64,000 nt of DNA, taken from positions 10,413,501 to 10,477,500 of the forward strand of contig JAXDDX010000006.1 of NCBI GenBank assembly GCA_034670405.1, given 5' to 3'. Made by a program: the position numbers and the translations under genes. Positions 11,801 through 22,941 of the stretch are shown in pieces; position 1 is the stretch's first letter; each line of letters begins with the position of its first letter. Below the pieces are notes generated by a model, which saw only the letters and a list, made by a program, of their open reading frames with translations, did not search any database and had not been told where the DNA came from. The DNA is from Hoplostethus atlanticus (lineage: Eukaryota > Chordata > Actinopteri > Trachichthyiformes > Trachichthyidae).

Positions 11801-14800
11801 TTTCAATCATTACACTTTTTTCCTTTTCTGTATCACAGGAGAAGTTCAAAAAGGCCCAGAACCCGGGGAATGTTGCCACTAAGGCCCCGGTAGCTTCCGT
11901 CCAGATCCAGACCTCTACGTCTAACCCCCCCCAGTCCAACCCCCCTCAGTCCAACCCCCCCCAGTCCAACCCCCCCCAGTCTGACGTCCCCGTAGGCCCA
12001 GCAAAACTGCCATGCTTCCACTGCTACCGCCTCATAACCACTAAACCTGAACTCATCCAGATCAAGGTAACTTGTCCTCTATGTGCGAGGATTTCAGTCT
12101 TACACTATTCCTGTGTGACAGCATTGACCTACCTACTGTTAGCCTCCTGCCTTGTGAGCTGAGGAATTGTGACTGTTGATGATGTACACATGCACACTCA
12201 TTGTTACAGTTGTTATTGTTACAAATCAAACTCTGTGTGCAGGACCAGATGGTTTTTGTGTGTAGCTTGGACTGTTCTCAAGAGTTTAAGAAGGCCAACT
12301 TTGTGACGAGCCTGTGTGAATACTGTAAGATGGAAAAGGTCACCAAGGACGTCAAGAGAATCAACAACAAAGACTGCCACTTCTGCAGTGACGGTACGTT
12401 GACAGACGGAAATGTCCGCAGGACTAATTCAGGGGTTTGTCATCTAGTTTGTGTTGTTCATTTCACATATTCTGTCATTGTTGTGAAGAATAATCTTCAG
12501 CTGTGGATTGTTTATGGGCTAGTTCACAGTAATTCTGCCCAAAATTAAATGTATTGATCCTTTAGGCAAAATTGGGTGAATACAGGAGAAAATAAAAAGC
12601 TACCGATAAAAGTACAAAAAGATTGAAGATGGAGAACTTACAGATTAATCATTGTGCATTCTATTGAACATCAACCAAATCCAGTCGAGAGGTTAACATG
12701 TGGAAACTGTATGGAAATTGTAAATTGAAAATGCTCCTCTCTCCCTTCCCAGGCTGTAAGCTGCTGTATAAACATGACCTGGCCAAGAGCTGGGGGAAAC
12801 ACTGTCGCTGCTGTGCCTACTGCTTGTCCATCTCCAAGGTGCTGGTGACAGGAAAGTATGGAGGAACGACCGAGGAGTTCTGCTCTGACGACTGCAGGTC
12901 CAATTACACCATGCTCTTCTGCCATGTAAGCAAGCCTGAATGACAGAGTTATGAAAGGAAAATCCCACCTCTTATATATCAGACTGTTATATATCATCAA
13001 TTTGTGATGTTCAATGCATTCCGGGAGTTATTTTGTGATGCACTCGTAATATACCATTTTATTGCACCCACTTTCCCTCAACCTGTCTCTTTTACTTCAA
13101 TTAGTAATTGCCTACATTTCCCAGAATCCCTGTCAATAACGCCTAGGAGAACAGTCGTGAGTTGCTCCATTTAGCTGTGACCGGAGTGCGTGCGTACGTA
13201 CGTGAGTGATTAGCGTGGCATTGGATATTTTGTGGATATTCTTTATTCACCTTCAATAACTTGTAAAGCAAACATGCAAAAGAACATTAATGCATTTATT
13301 TAATTTCTGACCACTTTTTTTCAATGTCTGAGAAAATGTTTTTCCTATGCGACCTCCATTCCACATCGGAAACAAGCTATTGCAAGTTGAATGTGTTTAT
13401 ACTAAAGAAAAATATTTTCTCAAATACTGAATAAATTGTAAATTGTTCATCTTCTTCCAGCAATCACAAATATGTATATTCCTCAATGTTATTTTACTTG
13501 TTTGCTTCACAAGATATTGAAGGCGGAAATACAAATATCCACAGAATATCCAATATCAAGCTAACGTTACTCTGGAGAGAGGCAATAGCGGTAGAGCTAG
13601 CTGTCGTTGCCAATGGAGTTGGCCCCTTACGCAAAACGCTTCTGTCGGTGGGGAAATTGATGTCTCTGCCTCTTCTGCGATGTTTTTTTCTCTGTATGAT
13701 TGTTAAATGTCGGTGCAAAGTGGTGACTCTAGAAAGAAGCCTCTTTGATTCTCACGGACTGACACCAAAACCTGAAGTATACCGTTGATGTTTTAGATGG
13801 TTGAACATTTTTCTCCTATTAAACTCCATTGTAGCTGCACTGAAAATATCTCGAGATAACATCACAGCGTCTACGTTTGGCCAATTGTCCACAGTAATAA
13901 GAAAAATACACCACCAAACAACAAAATGGACCCAGGAATGCAAGGTATATCGCCAATAGCTGTTTTTATACAGTGTTAGGGTGGATTTCTCCTTTAAAAT
14001 GATGATGATGATGATGTGGATGCTGTGCGCTGCCTCCATGGTTGTTCTCTTCTTTTTCTCAGGTTGCCAAGTGTGACACCTGCAGTCGCAAGAGGAAACT
14101 GATGCAGAGCCTTCCCATACTGGGGAAGGTCAAACATTTCTGTGACCTGAATTGTCTGCTACACTTCTGCAGCAACAAGACGTTCACCCAGGGCCAGGTA
14201 GTCACCAAGGGTACGTAATTCCCATTGAGACACTCTTGATTGTTAGTCAGTTCAGGTCTGCAGTATCTCTGTTCTTTGTTTTTTCTCTTCCTTACCTCTC
14301 TGTTTCCTGCCCCTCTCGCTTCATCCCCTGGATCTGCAGGTACAATTGAGGCCACTCCCTGTCATCGCTAATGTTGTATCGCTTGCTAGTGCTAAGACTG
14401 GGCAGTCCAATACCTCTGCCAGCACTGCCCAGCAAGGTATACACACACACACATGCACATGCGTGTTTGTTTGCATGTATTGTATATGAGAGATATATGA
14501 GATAGATGCGGTAGATCAGTTACTGTCTTGACATCAGAGTGTTGATTGTGCAGGTTTGCTCTTTTTTTGCTGACTTATACTCTGTCATTGTCTCCACAGG
14601 CACTGTCCCTAATGTTCAAACAAAGATCTTCGGACATGTAAGTTGAGGGAATGAAAACAGGCTTATTTTAAAGCTTACTCTTTGTATCCCACAAAGAGTT
14701 GCAGTTGTGAAATGATTCTTTCCTAAAACTCACTTTTTAGGCAGGCAGAAGTGATATCAACTTCAGCTCCCTATACAAGCATGCTTATCATTATTGTTAT

Positions 14801-17800
14801 TATTATTTGTCTGTCCTTCAGGCCAGTACTCAGACAGAGGCGGTGAAGGCCCCTGTTCCTGTCCCCAAGGTCCTGAAGAACAAGGCCCTGCTCTGTAGAC
14901 CCATTGTCCAGAACAAGGGGGTCTCTTGTAAACCACAGACAGCCGACACCGAGGCACAGACAGGTAACACACACCCAGATTCACTTTATGAACCAACTAC
15001 AATAACAATGCGACGGCAATGCATTCTACATTCATACACTTGCAGATTAAATACTTCTGCTCATTTTAGCTGAGTAGTAGTATTTTCACTCATGCTGAAA
15101 TATTTACTCCATCGCAAGCAGCATCAAAATTGAAAATGTATCAATTTAAGCATAAACTTTGTCCCTGCGTGTGCTTGTCCATTTCATTGTCAGCATTTTC
15201 TGCAGAAAATGGGTTTGTCACAGTGGTAATGGCTGACTAACTTAGCCATGATTGGAAGTTTGTGAACCTCTTGTGCAATTTTCATGTTTTTTAGAGGAAA
15301 TTGTGCATGCAGGAAAATGAAAATAATTGTAAAGAAATTAGGATGGGGGGTGATCTCTGACGGTGATCTTTCACACGGAGATGGACCCAGTGATCCCTCA
15401 CTGGGTCCATCTCCCTGTATGAATCCATCACTGATCCTGCGGAATTTGTTCAGTTGCCGAATTCTGCTGTAGCATTCTGGTCTGTTTTCAGAGCTCTGAT
15501 ATTTGATTGTCTCTCTGTTCTCCAAAGATGACCTCTTCCCCAAAGTGCTAGTCCTGCCTGTCCCAGTGCCAGTGTTTATTCCTGTGCCTATGAGCATGTA
15601 CAGCCAGTACACCCCAAAGCCAGTGGCCCTGCCCTTACCGGTATGTCTAACAACCCTGGAGCCGGATTCACAAAAGGCCTTTGAAGTGTAACTGTCAAAT
15701 ATGCTAGCTTCTTTTTTTTGAGACATACACCTGAGCCCTGAGGTGAGACTCCAAAAACTCATATTTTTCCCAAACTGTGTATCACAGCTACCTGTGCCCA
15801 TGTTCCTTCCTGTAACGCTGGACAGCGCTGAGCGAATTGTGGAAACCATCCAGGAGATCAAGCAGAAGATCCCCTCCGACCCCTTCGAGGCAGAGCTCAT
15901 ACTCATGGCTGAGATGGTGGCTGAGCAGGATGAGAAGGATGTCAAGGAGAGTCAGAAGGACAGAGTGGTGGAGCAAGAGGGAGAAAGGCCAGAAGCTCAT
16001 GCCCCGGATGGTATACATTTTAATGTTATGATGTGAATTGATTAAAGTTTATTACTAATGAAGAAGAGCCCACTTAGGCTAAAAAAGATAACATTGAAAA
16101 TATGAAAACATTATGAACTGAATACATAAGTATTACTAAGTATTAAAAACATATACTACTTATTATAAAGTAGTCCGAAATAGTTCAAAGCAAATGCACA
16201 TCGAAATGTAAAAGTTATCTTTTTGAATTCCTAAATATCGACCTAACCCTTGATCAGTAAGGTTTCTGCACGTCTGGATAGTTGGGAAATGTGTGGAAAA
16301 CAAATTTGATCAAGTTTATTATTATTATCCAGAGCATGGCAGTAACTACAGCGATGACCTGGACACAGACGACCTGGCCAGCTTCCTCAACAACTGGGAG
16401 GACCCCTCCTCTGACACCAGCCTCAGGTCACACAATCGATCGTGCGCCCACGAGAAGCTCCACCCAGTCTTGGACGTTCCCATGGGCATGCCCAGTGAGC
16501 CTTATTTTGAGCCTCCGCCTCCAGCCCCACCTCCCATGGACATCGAGGCCGACTTCCCTGTTGGTGAGAGGACGAGTTGTACAAACTCAATTTCCTCAGT
16601 TATTTTATGCTTTTCTGGGCCAGGGGGAGGATATTAAAGAACAATTTCTAAGAATGTTCTTTTATTATTTTTATTATTATTATCATCATCATTTGCAGTG
16701 GTGGTAATTTAGGGTGCTTTCACACTTTTAGTGAACTCAGTCTGCCAAAAGTTCGGGCATTTGTGATCGCTCCAAACAATCTCAGACCCCTCCTGAAGCG
16801 AACTCGGTCTGAGGAGGAGACCAAATTATTAACTGGATCATTGGGTGAAGCAAATATTATTGAATGCACAGCAAGCCTGTTGATTTATCATTGAAGGGAA
16901 TTTCTAATTTAGTGTTTCTTCAGTGCTGCCATAATTGTGTCAGCATTGCACTTTTTATTTTATGGCATTTGAGTGTCACAGTTTGTGTCCAAACTTTTTT
17001 TTTTATTATTGAAAGCTATTCTGTTAACCTTTGTATTGTAATTATTTAAATATAAAAGAAATATAAAAAGGAAATGGATGCTGCAACCGGGTCTGAGTTC
17101 CAAAGAGTGTGAATGGAAATGTACTGAGATCCCTTTAGAGCACCAGAACAAGAACTGAGTCCTCTTTCAAGTGAACATTGTGTGGATGCAAAGGGAACTG
17201 AGTTATTTTGTCTTTTCGTCCACTTAAAGAGAGCTGAGTTTGGTTCATCTTAAGAGAACTATATGTGAAAACGCCTCTACCTTTATCCTGGATTTGGTCC
17301 TAGTTAGAGTTTTAGTGGAGGCTATAGTGTGTAGTCAGCAAGATACACTATAGCCTCCACTATAGTGTATCTTGCTGACTACACACTATAGCCTCCACTA
17401 TAGTGTGTAGTCAGCAAGATACAGGTTCAAAAATGTAACATTTTAAGTTATCACCCACCACCATTGAAATGTCTGTAGATCTTTTTCATGCTTTGTCTGA
17501 TGTTTCATCTGATATAATTTCCAGAAACTCTGGAGATGATGGCCAAGCTGAGAGAGGAGGCTCAGCGTTCCCCCAGCCCTCTGCCTGCCCCTTCCCGACG
17601 GCGACAAGCTCACAGGAAAGCCAGGGACAAAAAGAAGGTAACAACGGCGTGGCAAGGGAGTTTAGAGGATGTTCAAATGTTTACTTACGCTTAATGTGCC
17701 CAAAATAAGATCAGATTGGATTTGCACATTCTCAGTGTGTTGCCTTGATCACATCCGTGTTGTAAAATCCTCTCCCCTCACTCCTCTCAATCCCAGGGTC

Positions 17801-20256
17801 GTAAGTCGCAACGGGTAGCGGAGGAAGCTGCAGCGGTGACGTCTCTAAGAGGCTGTTCCAACAAGGCCAAGTCTAAGGACCCACCCAAACTGAAGAGTCA
17901 ATATGGAATTGATGCCTGGAAGAGATGGATCCAGTGGAGGGAAACCCAGCCCAACATGGAGAAGCCACGCTTTGGTTGTGAGTCTGGACATACAACAAAT
18001 ACCACCCGGTTGACACATCATCTAGCTGTTATCCTGGTCAACACCTTTCCACAGACCCAGGCTTTTATAGCTCCATAACTTACAACATTATGCCATTTGG
18101 GGAACACTTTTATCCAAAGCAGCGTACGGCAGCATGAGTTCATTAATTTTTATGAATGGTGGCCACAGTGGAAATCCAATCCATTGAACCACACAGGGAA
18201 TGAAACCTTAACCATCAACCAGTGACCATCAGAAAGCACATTGTGCTCAATAAAAACTCTTATCTTTATCTCAGCACGTCCCATGGAGTTGAAGGAAGAC
18301 GTGCTTCGCTGCACCACAGCAGAACTGAGCTATGGTCTCTGTCGCTTCATCAACGAGGTGAAACGACCCAACGGAGAGCCCTACCCATCTGACAGCTTGT
18401 TCTACCTCTGTCTCGGCATACAACAGGTAAGACTGATAACATTGTACAGACATACACACACAGCCTGTTTGTTTTTTATTCACTTGGTAAATAGCGACTT
18501 TAGTTGTAACACATGTAGTACTCCGATGACCAAACGAAAAACATGCCCACTTGGTGGGGCTCAACTCAAGGAACCTATCTTGTGTCCATTGATCGCCTCT
18601 GCATTGATTTTAAAGACCTTGTCTTTCCTGCAAATCCTGTAAAATCACATTGGGATACTCACACTATCCTCATTGCTCTGTTCTCATCCTCATTTGTCTC
18701 TCTGTAGTACCTGTTTGAGAACAGTCGTGTGGAGAACATATTCACTGATTTGTTCTACTGCAAGTTCTCCATGGAGTTTACCAAGATGCTGAAAGATTTC
18801 AAACCCTCAATAACATCCAGTGGTAAAAGATCTTTTTAAGACTATTTTGACTTTCTGAATACTACATTTTTAACACATCCCTGTCCTCCTCACTCCGTCT
18901 CTCTTTTCTCCCTCGCTCGTCAGGCTATATCCATTCCCGCGTGGAGGAGGAGTACCTGTGGGACTGTAAACAGCTGGGGGCCTACTCCCCCATCGTCCTC
19001 CTCAACACCCTGCTCTTCTTCTGCTGCAAGTACTTTGGCTTCACCACGGTGGAGCAGCACCGCCAGCTGTCCTTCGCCCACGTCATGCGCTGCACCAAGA
19101 CCAGCCCCAACAACACCAAGACCACCTTCCTGCGCTTCTACCCTCCCATCTCCATCAACGAGTCAGAGCCACAGTCCGGTACGATTGGAAACTTGTAATG
19201 ATAAATTCTGTTCTATTATATGAATCAATTAGGCTTGGTCTGATTGTAGACAGACGGGCAGATGGCATACATGCTTACACAGAAGATCATTTACTCAATT
19301 GTATTCTCCTACATTCTATAAAGAGGTATTGAGGAATAAAAAGTATAATTTCAGAACCATCTACAATCTCTAATTGGCCTTGAGATTTTGATTTCTTGAT
19401 GTTTTTGAGAGGACCAGAGTGGGCAGTTCCACTCTCCTTTTATTTTTTGTAAGTTAAACTTGCAATAAACACCTGGTCTCCAGTAATGGTCTGCTGCTGG
19501 GACCTTGTATTGACCTTGCCTTACAAGGGAAACACAAGTTGATTTTATTTAAAAACAAACAAAAAAAACAAAACGTCTTGACATCTAAAGCGGCTGTGTA
19601 TGTTCTTGTGATGCGTTGGATCCTTGTCCCATGAGCTTTGTCACATCATCGCCCCTTTCATTTTCTTAAATCTTTCCTGTCACTCTCCATGGCATACTAA
19701 TCTAATGAAGCAGAAATTCATTAAACATCTTTGCTATCTGCTTGTGTTTAAATGCATGTATATGCTTCAGATGCAGACGGTGTCCCGGCCAAGAAGCGTA
19801 AGGAGGAGGACAGTAAAGAGGACATCCTGGAGATGATGGAGAACAGTGAGAACCCTCTCCGCTGTCCAGTCAGGCTCTACGAGTTCTACCTCTCCAAGTG
19901 GTGAGTGCACCCTTCCTCTCAACTGTTCTAGGTCAGTCTCCCTAATCAGTAGGCCGCCTTCTTGGCACTAACATTTTTCTTTTCTCTTTCCATCCAGCTC
20001 AGAGTCGGTCAAGCAGCGCACCAACTTGTTCTACCTTCACCCCGAGCGCTCCTGCGTTCCCAACAGCCCTATGTGGTTCTCCTCCACTCCTCTGGACGAC
20101 AGCACCATGGAGGCCATGCTCATCCGCATCCTCACCGTCCGAGAGCTGCATCTCAAGCCAGGCAAAGGGGGAGGAGGAGACGGAGGGAGAGGGAGGGGGC
20201 AGAGGACGCCAAATGACCCTCTCTTCTTACCTGACGAGGAGGAGGATTCAGAGTGA
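2845..20256 (+). CDS. zmym4: Zinc finger MYM-type protein 4, tandem copy A (27 coding exons)
   Basis: Exons read from splice sites and phase: 2845-2877, 4983-5946, 7151-7315, 7591-7664, 8113-8283, 8709-8965, 9308-9488, 9874-10077, 10450-10600, 11387-11502, 11839-12066, 12243-12393, 12753-12925, 14063-14210, 14340-14436, 14600-14637, 14822-14963, 15528-15640, 15788-16010, 16333-16563, 17525-17637, 17797-17977, 18275-18426, 18708-18822, 18924-19178, 19771-19900, 19998-20256. Order of parts: acidic N-terminus with SUMO consensus sites, nine CxxC..CxxxC MYM fingers (about residues 507-995), a proline-valine motif ([13 protein letters not shown]) and a C-terminal DUF3504 domain. The length, about 1,690 codons, is near ZMYM4 (about 1,550 in human, from memory). 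ZMYM proteins are nuclear and bind chromatin co-repressors and SUMO. Exon 15 has one extra base compared with copy B, giving TAA after ten codons. Both its introns are phase 1, so skipping it restores the frame. Zebrafish is known to carry zmym4 tandem duplicates. Confidence 0.8.
4983..5946 (+). other. zmym4: zmym4 copy A exon 2: acidic, low-complexity N-terminal region
   Basis: One 964-base exon entered in phase 0 directly at an ATG (ATGAAAGAAGGG) after the acceptor TTCTGTACAG and left in phase 1. The encoded 321 residues are rich in Glu, Asp, Ser and Thr, are probably disordered, and contain the SUMO-type motif IKQEE. No folded domain is seen. Its second half is 80-90 percent similar by eye to copy B 28410-28965. 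Its first half has no counterpart in copy B. Confidence 0.7.
6353..6853. mobile_element. Foldback MITE with about 128-bp inverted arms and TTAA flanks
   Basis: The left arm 6353-6480 and right arm 6725-6853 are nearly perfect reverse complements, starting AGCCTCAGGCAACTT. Both ends abut TTAA (6349-6352 and 6854-6857), a piggyBac-type target duplication. About 245 bases of unique sequence lie between. It sits in intron 2 of zmym4 copy A and is absent from the matching copy B intron (28966-29544), so it inserted after the duplication or was lost from B. There is no coding capacity. Confidence 0.8.
6955..7100. repeat. SINE-like remnant shared by duplicated units
   Basis: The stretch contains TTGCTCAAGGACACTTCAGC and a CTTGAACCTGGGTCCC tail, phrases typical of an old fish interspersed repeat in reverse orientation. 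A diverged sister lies at 33935-34040 at the same place relative to copy B's third finger block, so the insertion predates the block duplication. Confidence 0.45.
7785..7831. repeat. Perfect 22-bp hairpin with 3-base loop
   Basis: The left stem 7785-7806 and right stem 7810-7831 are exact reverse complements around TTT. It lies in the intron after exon 4 of copy A. The corresponding copy B region (about 29700-29760) has the right arm only in diverged form. It looks like a template-switch event rather than a transposon. Confidence 0.7.
8113..8283 (+). other. zmym4: zmym4 copy A exon 5: double SUMO-consensus exon
   Basis: The 57-codon, phase 0-0 exon encodes [10 protein letters not shown] and, about 25 residues later, IKDEPNS. 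Both fit the psi-K-x-E sumoylation consensus, which occurs in the N-terminal region of ZMYM2/4-type proteins. Related exons in copy B are at 31411-31590 (both motifs lost: VEGND, GAGDE) and 34355-34525 (VKDES and LKGEP, both still psi-K-x-E). Confidence 0.6.
10684..10720 (+). pseudogene. Decayed duplicate of the 3' end of the finger-5 exon
   Basis: Within the intron after exon 9, a stretch can be read as [11 protein letters not shown] followed by GT. It resembles the true exon end [13 protein letters not shown] at 10561-10600. It looks like the remains of a further copy of the finger-5 exon, implying that copy A once also carried a repeated finger block. The similarity covers only about 37 bases, so chance is not excluded. 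Confidence 0.35.
12956..13993 (-). mobile_element. TIR DNA element with nested foldback, in intron 13 of copy A
   Basis: The ends read AGGAAAATCCCACC (left) and, as reverse complement of the right end, AGGAGAAATCCACCC next to TTAA at 13994-13997. The interior is similar over several hundred bases to 20826-21388 in opposite orientation. A second inverted pair (CACCTTCAATAACTTGTAAA near 13249 and its complement near 13510-13530) indicates a nested foldback at about 13220-13560. The matching copy B intron is only 101 bases (37650-37750), so this is a copy A-specific insertion. No transposase is seen. Confidence 0.6.
15377..15414. repeat. Perfect 17-bp hairpin with 4-base loop
   Basis: 15377-15393 and 15398-15414 are exact reverse complements around TCCC. 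Weaker inverted similarity extends further on both sides (GTGATC.. and ..GATCAC), so it may be the core of an older foldback element. It is absent from the matching copy B intron (39070-39264). Confidence 0.65.
16711..17279. mobile_element. Short TIR DNA transposon (MITE) in copy A intron 20
   Basis: The left end AGGGTGCTTTCACAC matches, with a few changes, the reverse complement of the right end (GTGAAAACGCCTCT). The internal sequence (TTCACT/GAACTCAGTCTG phrases) is typical of fish MITEs with such ends. Copy B lacks it: the flanking GCAGTGGTGGT continues directly into a sequence like the 3' flank. Confidence 0.6.
17315..17424. repeat. Triple inverted/direct 37-bp repeat
   Basis: A segment starting GGAGGCTATAGTGTGTAGTC occurs forward, then as its exact reverse complement, then partly forward again, without spacers. 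Copy B has a single unrelated-length version at about 40365-40395. The plus-minus-plus pattern is what replication template switching leaves. Confidence 0.75.
17797..20256 (+). other. zmym4: zmym4 copy A: C-terminal DUF3504 (Crypton-derived) domain exons 22-27
   Basis: The exons encode a conserved block recognisable by [70 protein letters not shown] and [18 protein letters not shown]. This is DUF3504, found in ZMYM2/3/4 and QRICH1 and reported in the literature to descend from a Crypton tyrosine recombinase. The copy A tail ends [13 protein letters not shown]. Copy B leaves this frame shortly before. Confidence 0.7.
18060..18215. repeat. Interspersed-repeat remnant (TTTTATCCAAAGC family)
   Basis: ACTTTTATCCAAAGCAGCGTACG is followed by a noncoding tail. 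This is a common phrase of fish SINE/LINE 3' ends. Related fragments are at 47262-47335 (TTTTATCCAAAGTGACTTAC) and 52770-52835 (TTTTATCCAAAGCGACCTC). Confidence 0.5.
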
Positions 20257-22301
20257 CGAAGACGGAGGAACAGAGACGTGGCCTTTTTTGTGTTTGGAGG
20301 ACTGCGTTTGAATTTGCAGCTAGTGGTGAAAAAAGTATGTAAACTGACTGAAATGCACATTTGAGCAGGTTCCAGTAAACATACATGTACAGAGACTAAA
20401 TCTCTCACATACACACCGACAATGTGCTGAACTGCCAAGATATTCAACTCAGACCTCCATAACCAAACTCATCAGGATTTGAAGAGGATCTTATCACGCA
20501 CATTTTTGTTGTTGAGCTGCATAGCTGGGACTCGAGGACTGACCTTGAAGACTCAGCTCAGCATTCAGACTGATCTTTTACTGATGCTCAGCAGGACACT
20601 GAGCTGTCCTACTGCGTTGGGTCTGCTGAATGGTAGCTTCTGAGGAGAAATGCTACTCTGATGAAAACTCCTTTTCTTTTCAAATCTGTTCAATTTAGTT
20701 TATTATGATTGCTTTAATCCCTGTGCAGCCTGGACTCAGATTAATTTTGTTTTTTGTAAGGATTATGCCAGATTTTCCACCTCCAAAGTAATTTGATTCC
20801 TATTGGTTTCAGTCGAGAATTTTAAAGGAAAAGTCACCCCTAAAACTATTAAAGACTATAAACAGCTATTGATGATGTACCTTGCATTCCTGTGCCCGTT
20901 TTGTTTTTTAGTGGTGTACCTTTCTTATTACCGTGGATAACTGGCCAAACATAGATGATGTGACGTCACATTGAGATATTTCCAGTGCAGCTACAATGAA
21001 GCTTGATAGCAGAACATTTTCCATCTATCTGAAACATCCGAACCATAAACATCAGGTTGTTGTCAGTCCCTCAGAATCAAAGGGCTCTTTCTAGACCCAC
21101 CATTTTACTCCGACGTTCAACAACCATAGAGCAGAATGCAATGTAGCCACTGTCTCCACTGGAAGAGCTCTTGCTATCACTGTTGCTACTGCTCTCTCCA
21201 CCTACATGTATAACCCACAGCTGTAGGTCACGCAGTGCAACAAGTTCATGACATTCTGGGAAATGTAGGAAATCACTAACTGAAGTAGTAGACAAGGCAA
21301 GTTGATGGGAAGTGAGTACACCAGAAAACTACATTACAACACTTGGAATGCACTGAACATCACAGATTGACGATATATATCACATGGTTTAAATGCTGTT
21401 TCAGAGGCCTTCCTACCTTTCCATGGAAAGAAACATTGAGCGACAGACCACTGTAAACACAAAACTACTAATTTGTGCTGTCATCTTTCCTTTTTTTTGT
21501 TAAATGAAAGTATTAAACGATTACTTATATTTCCTTTTGCCTCGTTATTCAAAACAAAAGTTAGAAGAATTTTGATTTTAATCCATATTATGATGCCTTT
21601 GAATGGGGCTGATTTTACTGTATGAAACATGATGTTGCTTTTATACAGTTTAAAACACCAAGTTGACAAACTTGCTGTATTGTTGCCATTGACAGAATTT
21701 GAACATTTATGATCACCGCTCATTCAGTTTAAAATACTTCCTCAGAAACACTGACTCTAGTACTTCTGACTTATTTCTGCATACTGAGGACCCCTGGTGT
21801 TATGCATTTGAAAATAATGGGATGAACTTATAAATGCTGCCCCCGACTGGTCCATTAATGTATATCTTGGCTATGTACCATTAGTCCTGATTGACAGTGT
21901 TCTCAAAATATTTTTTGTATTGTACATTTTTGAATTAAAAAAAAAAAAGTTTTTTCATTGTCTTGTCTATGGGAAACAGCACATTTTCTCTTGGAAAAAA
22001 GATTAACAAAGGTCAGGTGTCTAATAGACAGTCAGTTGGCATTATAGAAACTGCAAACAGGAGCTCTCTTGGTGGAGCAGTCTGATTTAAAATGGTATTT
22101 CTTGACAGCATTACATTTTATAAGGATAAAACTAATGTTTATAAACTGACCATCAGTATCCCTTCCAGTGGTTTGATGCATTCTCAAGTTCGTTTACTCA
22201 TTTCCTCACTCAATTTTCTGTTTTTCTCAATTCAGTCTGCCTTTTTGGCCTGAATGTCAGATGAACAGTATTACCAAAGAATCTGAACACATTTCAATAA
22301 A
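20257..22301 (+). other. zmym4: 3'UTR and polyadenylation signal of zmym4 copy A
   Basis: 20320-20700 is nearly identical to copy B 43310-43670. Similarity resumes after the inserted element (21389 onward against 43798 onward). ATTAAA-like signals occur near 21512 and AATAAA at 22296-22301, followed by GT-rich DNA, which I take as the likely main poly(A) site. Confidence 0.5.
20826..21388 (+). mobile_element. TTAA-flanked DNA element in the copy A 3'UTR
   Basis: Starts AGGAAAAGTCACCCC just after TTAA (20822-20825). A second TTAA sits at 21389-21392. Copy B's 3'UTR keeps the uninterrupted empty site (GGTTTCAGTGGTTTAAATGC near 43790-43809) with one TTAA. It is the same family as 12956-13993 but inverted and lacking the matching terminal repeat at its right end. 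Confidence 0.65.
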
Positions 22302-22689
22302 AATGTGTGTGTTTCTGTCTCATTCACTCTCTCTACCAAATGTCTTTGTCTCACTGGTTTTATAACAACTGGAACCAGTGTGACCTGCTCTGTCAAAGAG
22401 AAAGGTAAGCTAAAGGGAAAAAAATAAAGTGCAGGAGGGAAACTAGGCTGTTCACTTGTCCTGTGACTGGGTAAGTCATACAGCTGTGGGTGTGTGCTTC
22501 CATGAATGTGTCCGTGGGAATATGTGTCTGTGCATGGCGCATTTTACCTGAACACGTAAGGACACTATGAGGTACTTAACCAACATCCGTCTCCCTCTGT
22601 CCTCATAAACCCCGTAGACTAGTTCTGGTCCTCCATAGTTCCAGCGTGTGCCGGGTGTTTACTCCCCCTGTCTCCCGTTCCGCGAGCAA

Positions 22690-22941
22690 CGCACATTTCT
22701 ATTGCACTGAATGAACGCCATCGATTGGCTGAAGAACTCAACGGTCACCGATTTGCTGCTTTTGATGTCAATCAGTGACGTTGCACTCACTGCTTGGCTG
22801 CTAAGGCTGTTGCTCGGGCAGAGTGTGGCGACGTCATCGTCATGTCGGGAGGGTCGTCCTAAGAGGAGCAGACAGAAAAGATGGCGGCGCAACACTTCTA
22901 ACTAACATTTCTTGATGCTGTTTGTGGATAAAGACACACTG
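22690..22941 (+). promoter_or_regulatory. Promoter and noncoding exon 1 of the SET-recombinase gene
   Basis: An inverted CCAAT (GATTGGCTG) lies near 22723-22731. A textbook YY1 element AAGATGGCGGC lies at 22878-22888. A splice donor (CACTG|GTAAAT) lies at 22941/22942. The ATG inside the YY1 site opens only a 6-codon upstream ORF (MAAQHF). Exon 1 therefore probably starts near 22850-22880 and is untranslated. Confidence 0.55.

Larger units (their letters stand above)
8709..14210 (+). other. zmym4: zmym4 copy A: nine MYM-type zinc fingers (exons 6-14)
   Basis: Nine CxxC..CxxxC modules can be counted. The first cysteine pairs are CSHC, CHYC, CSMC, CGNC, CTMC, CDSC, CFHC, CEYC/CRCC and CDTC. The closing motifs are CSTSC, CSQTC, CSDAC, CGAEC, CTSSC, CTLPC, CSLDC, CSDDC and CDLNC. 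Several fingers are split by introns. Exons 6-9 (fingers 1-5) end in a phase 1 intron, and this is the block repeated in copy B. MYM fingers mediate protein-protein contacts in this family. Confidence 0.75.

Noticed and set aside
15190-15945. 251-codon open frame on the minus strand
   Set aside because: It lies across sense exons 18-19 of zmym4 copy A and their introns, its middle follows the 15377-15414 hairpin, and the protein has no recognisable motif.
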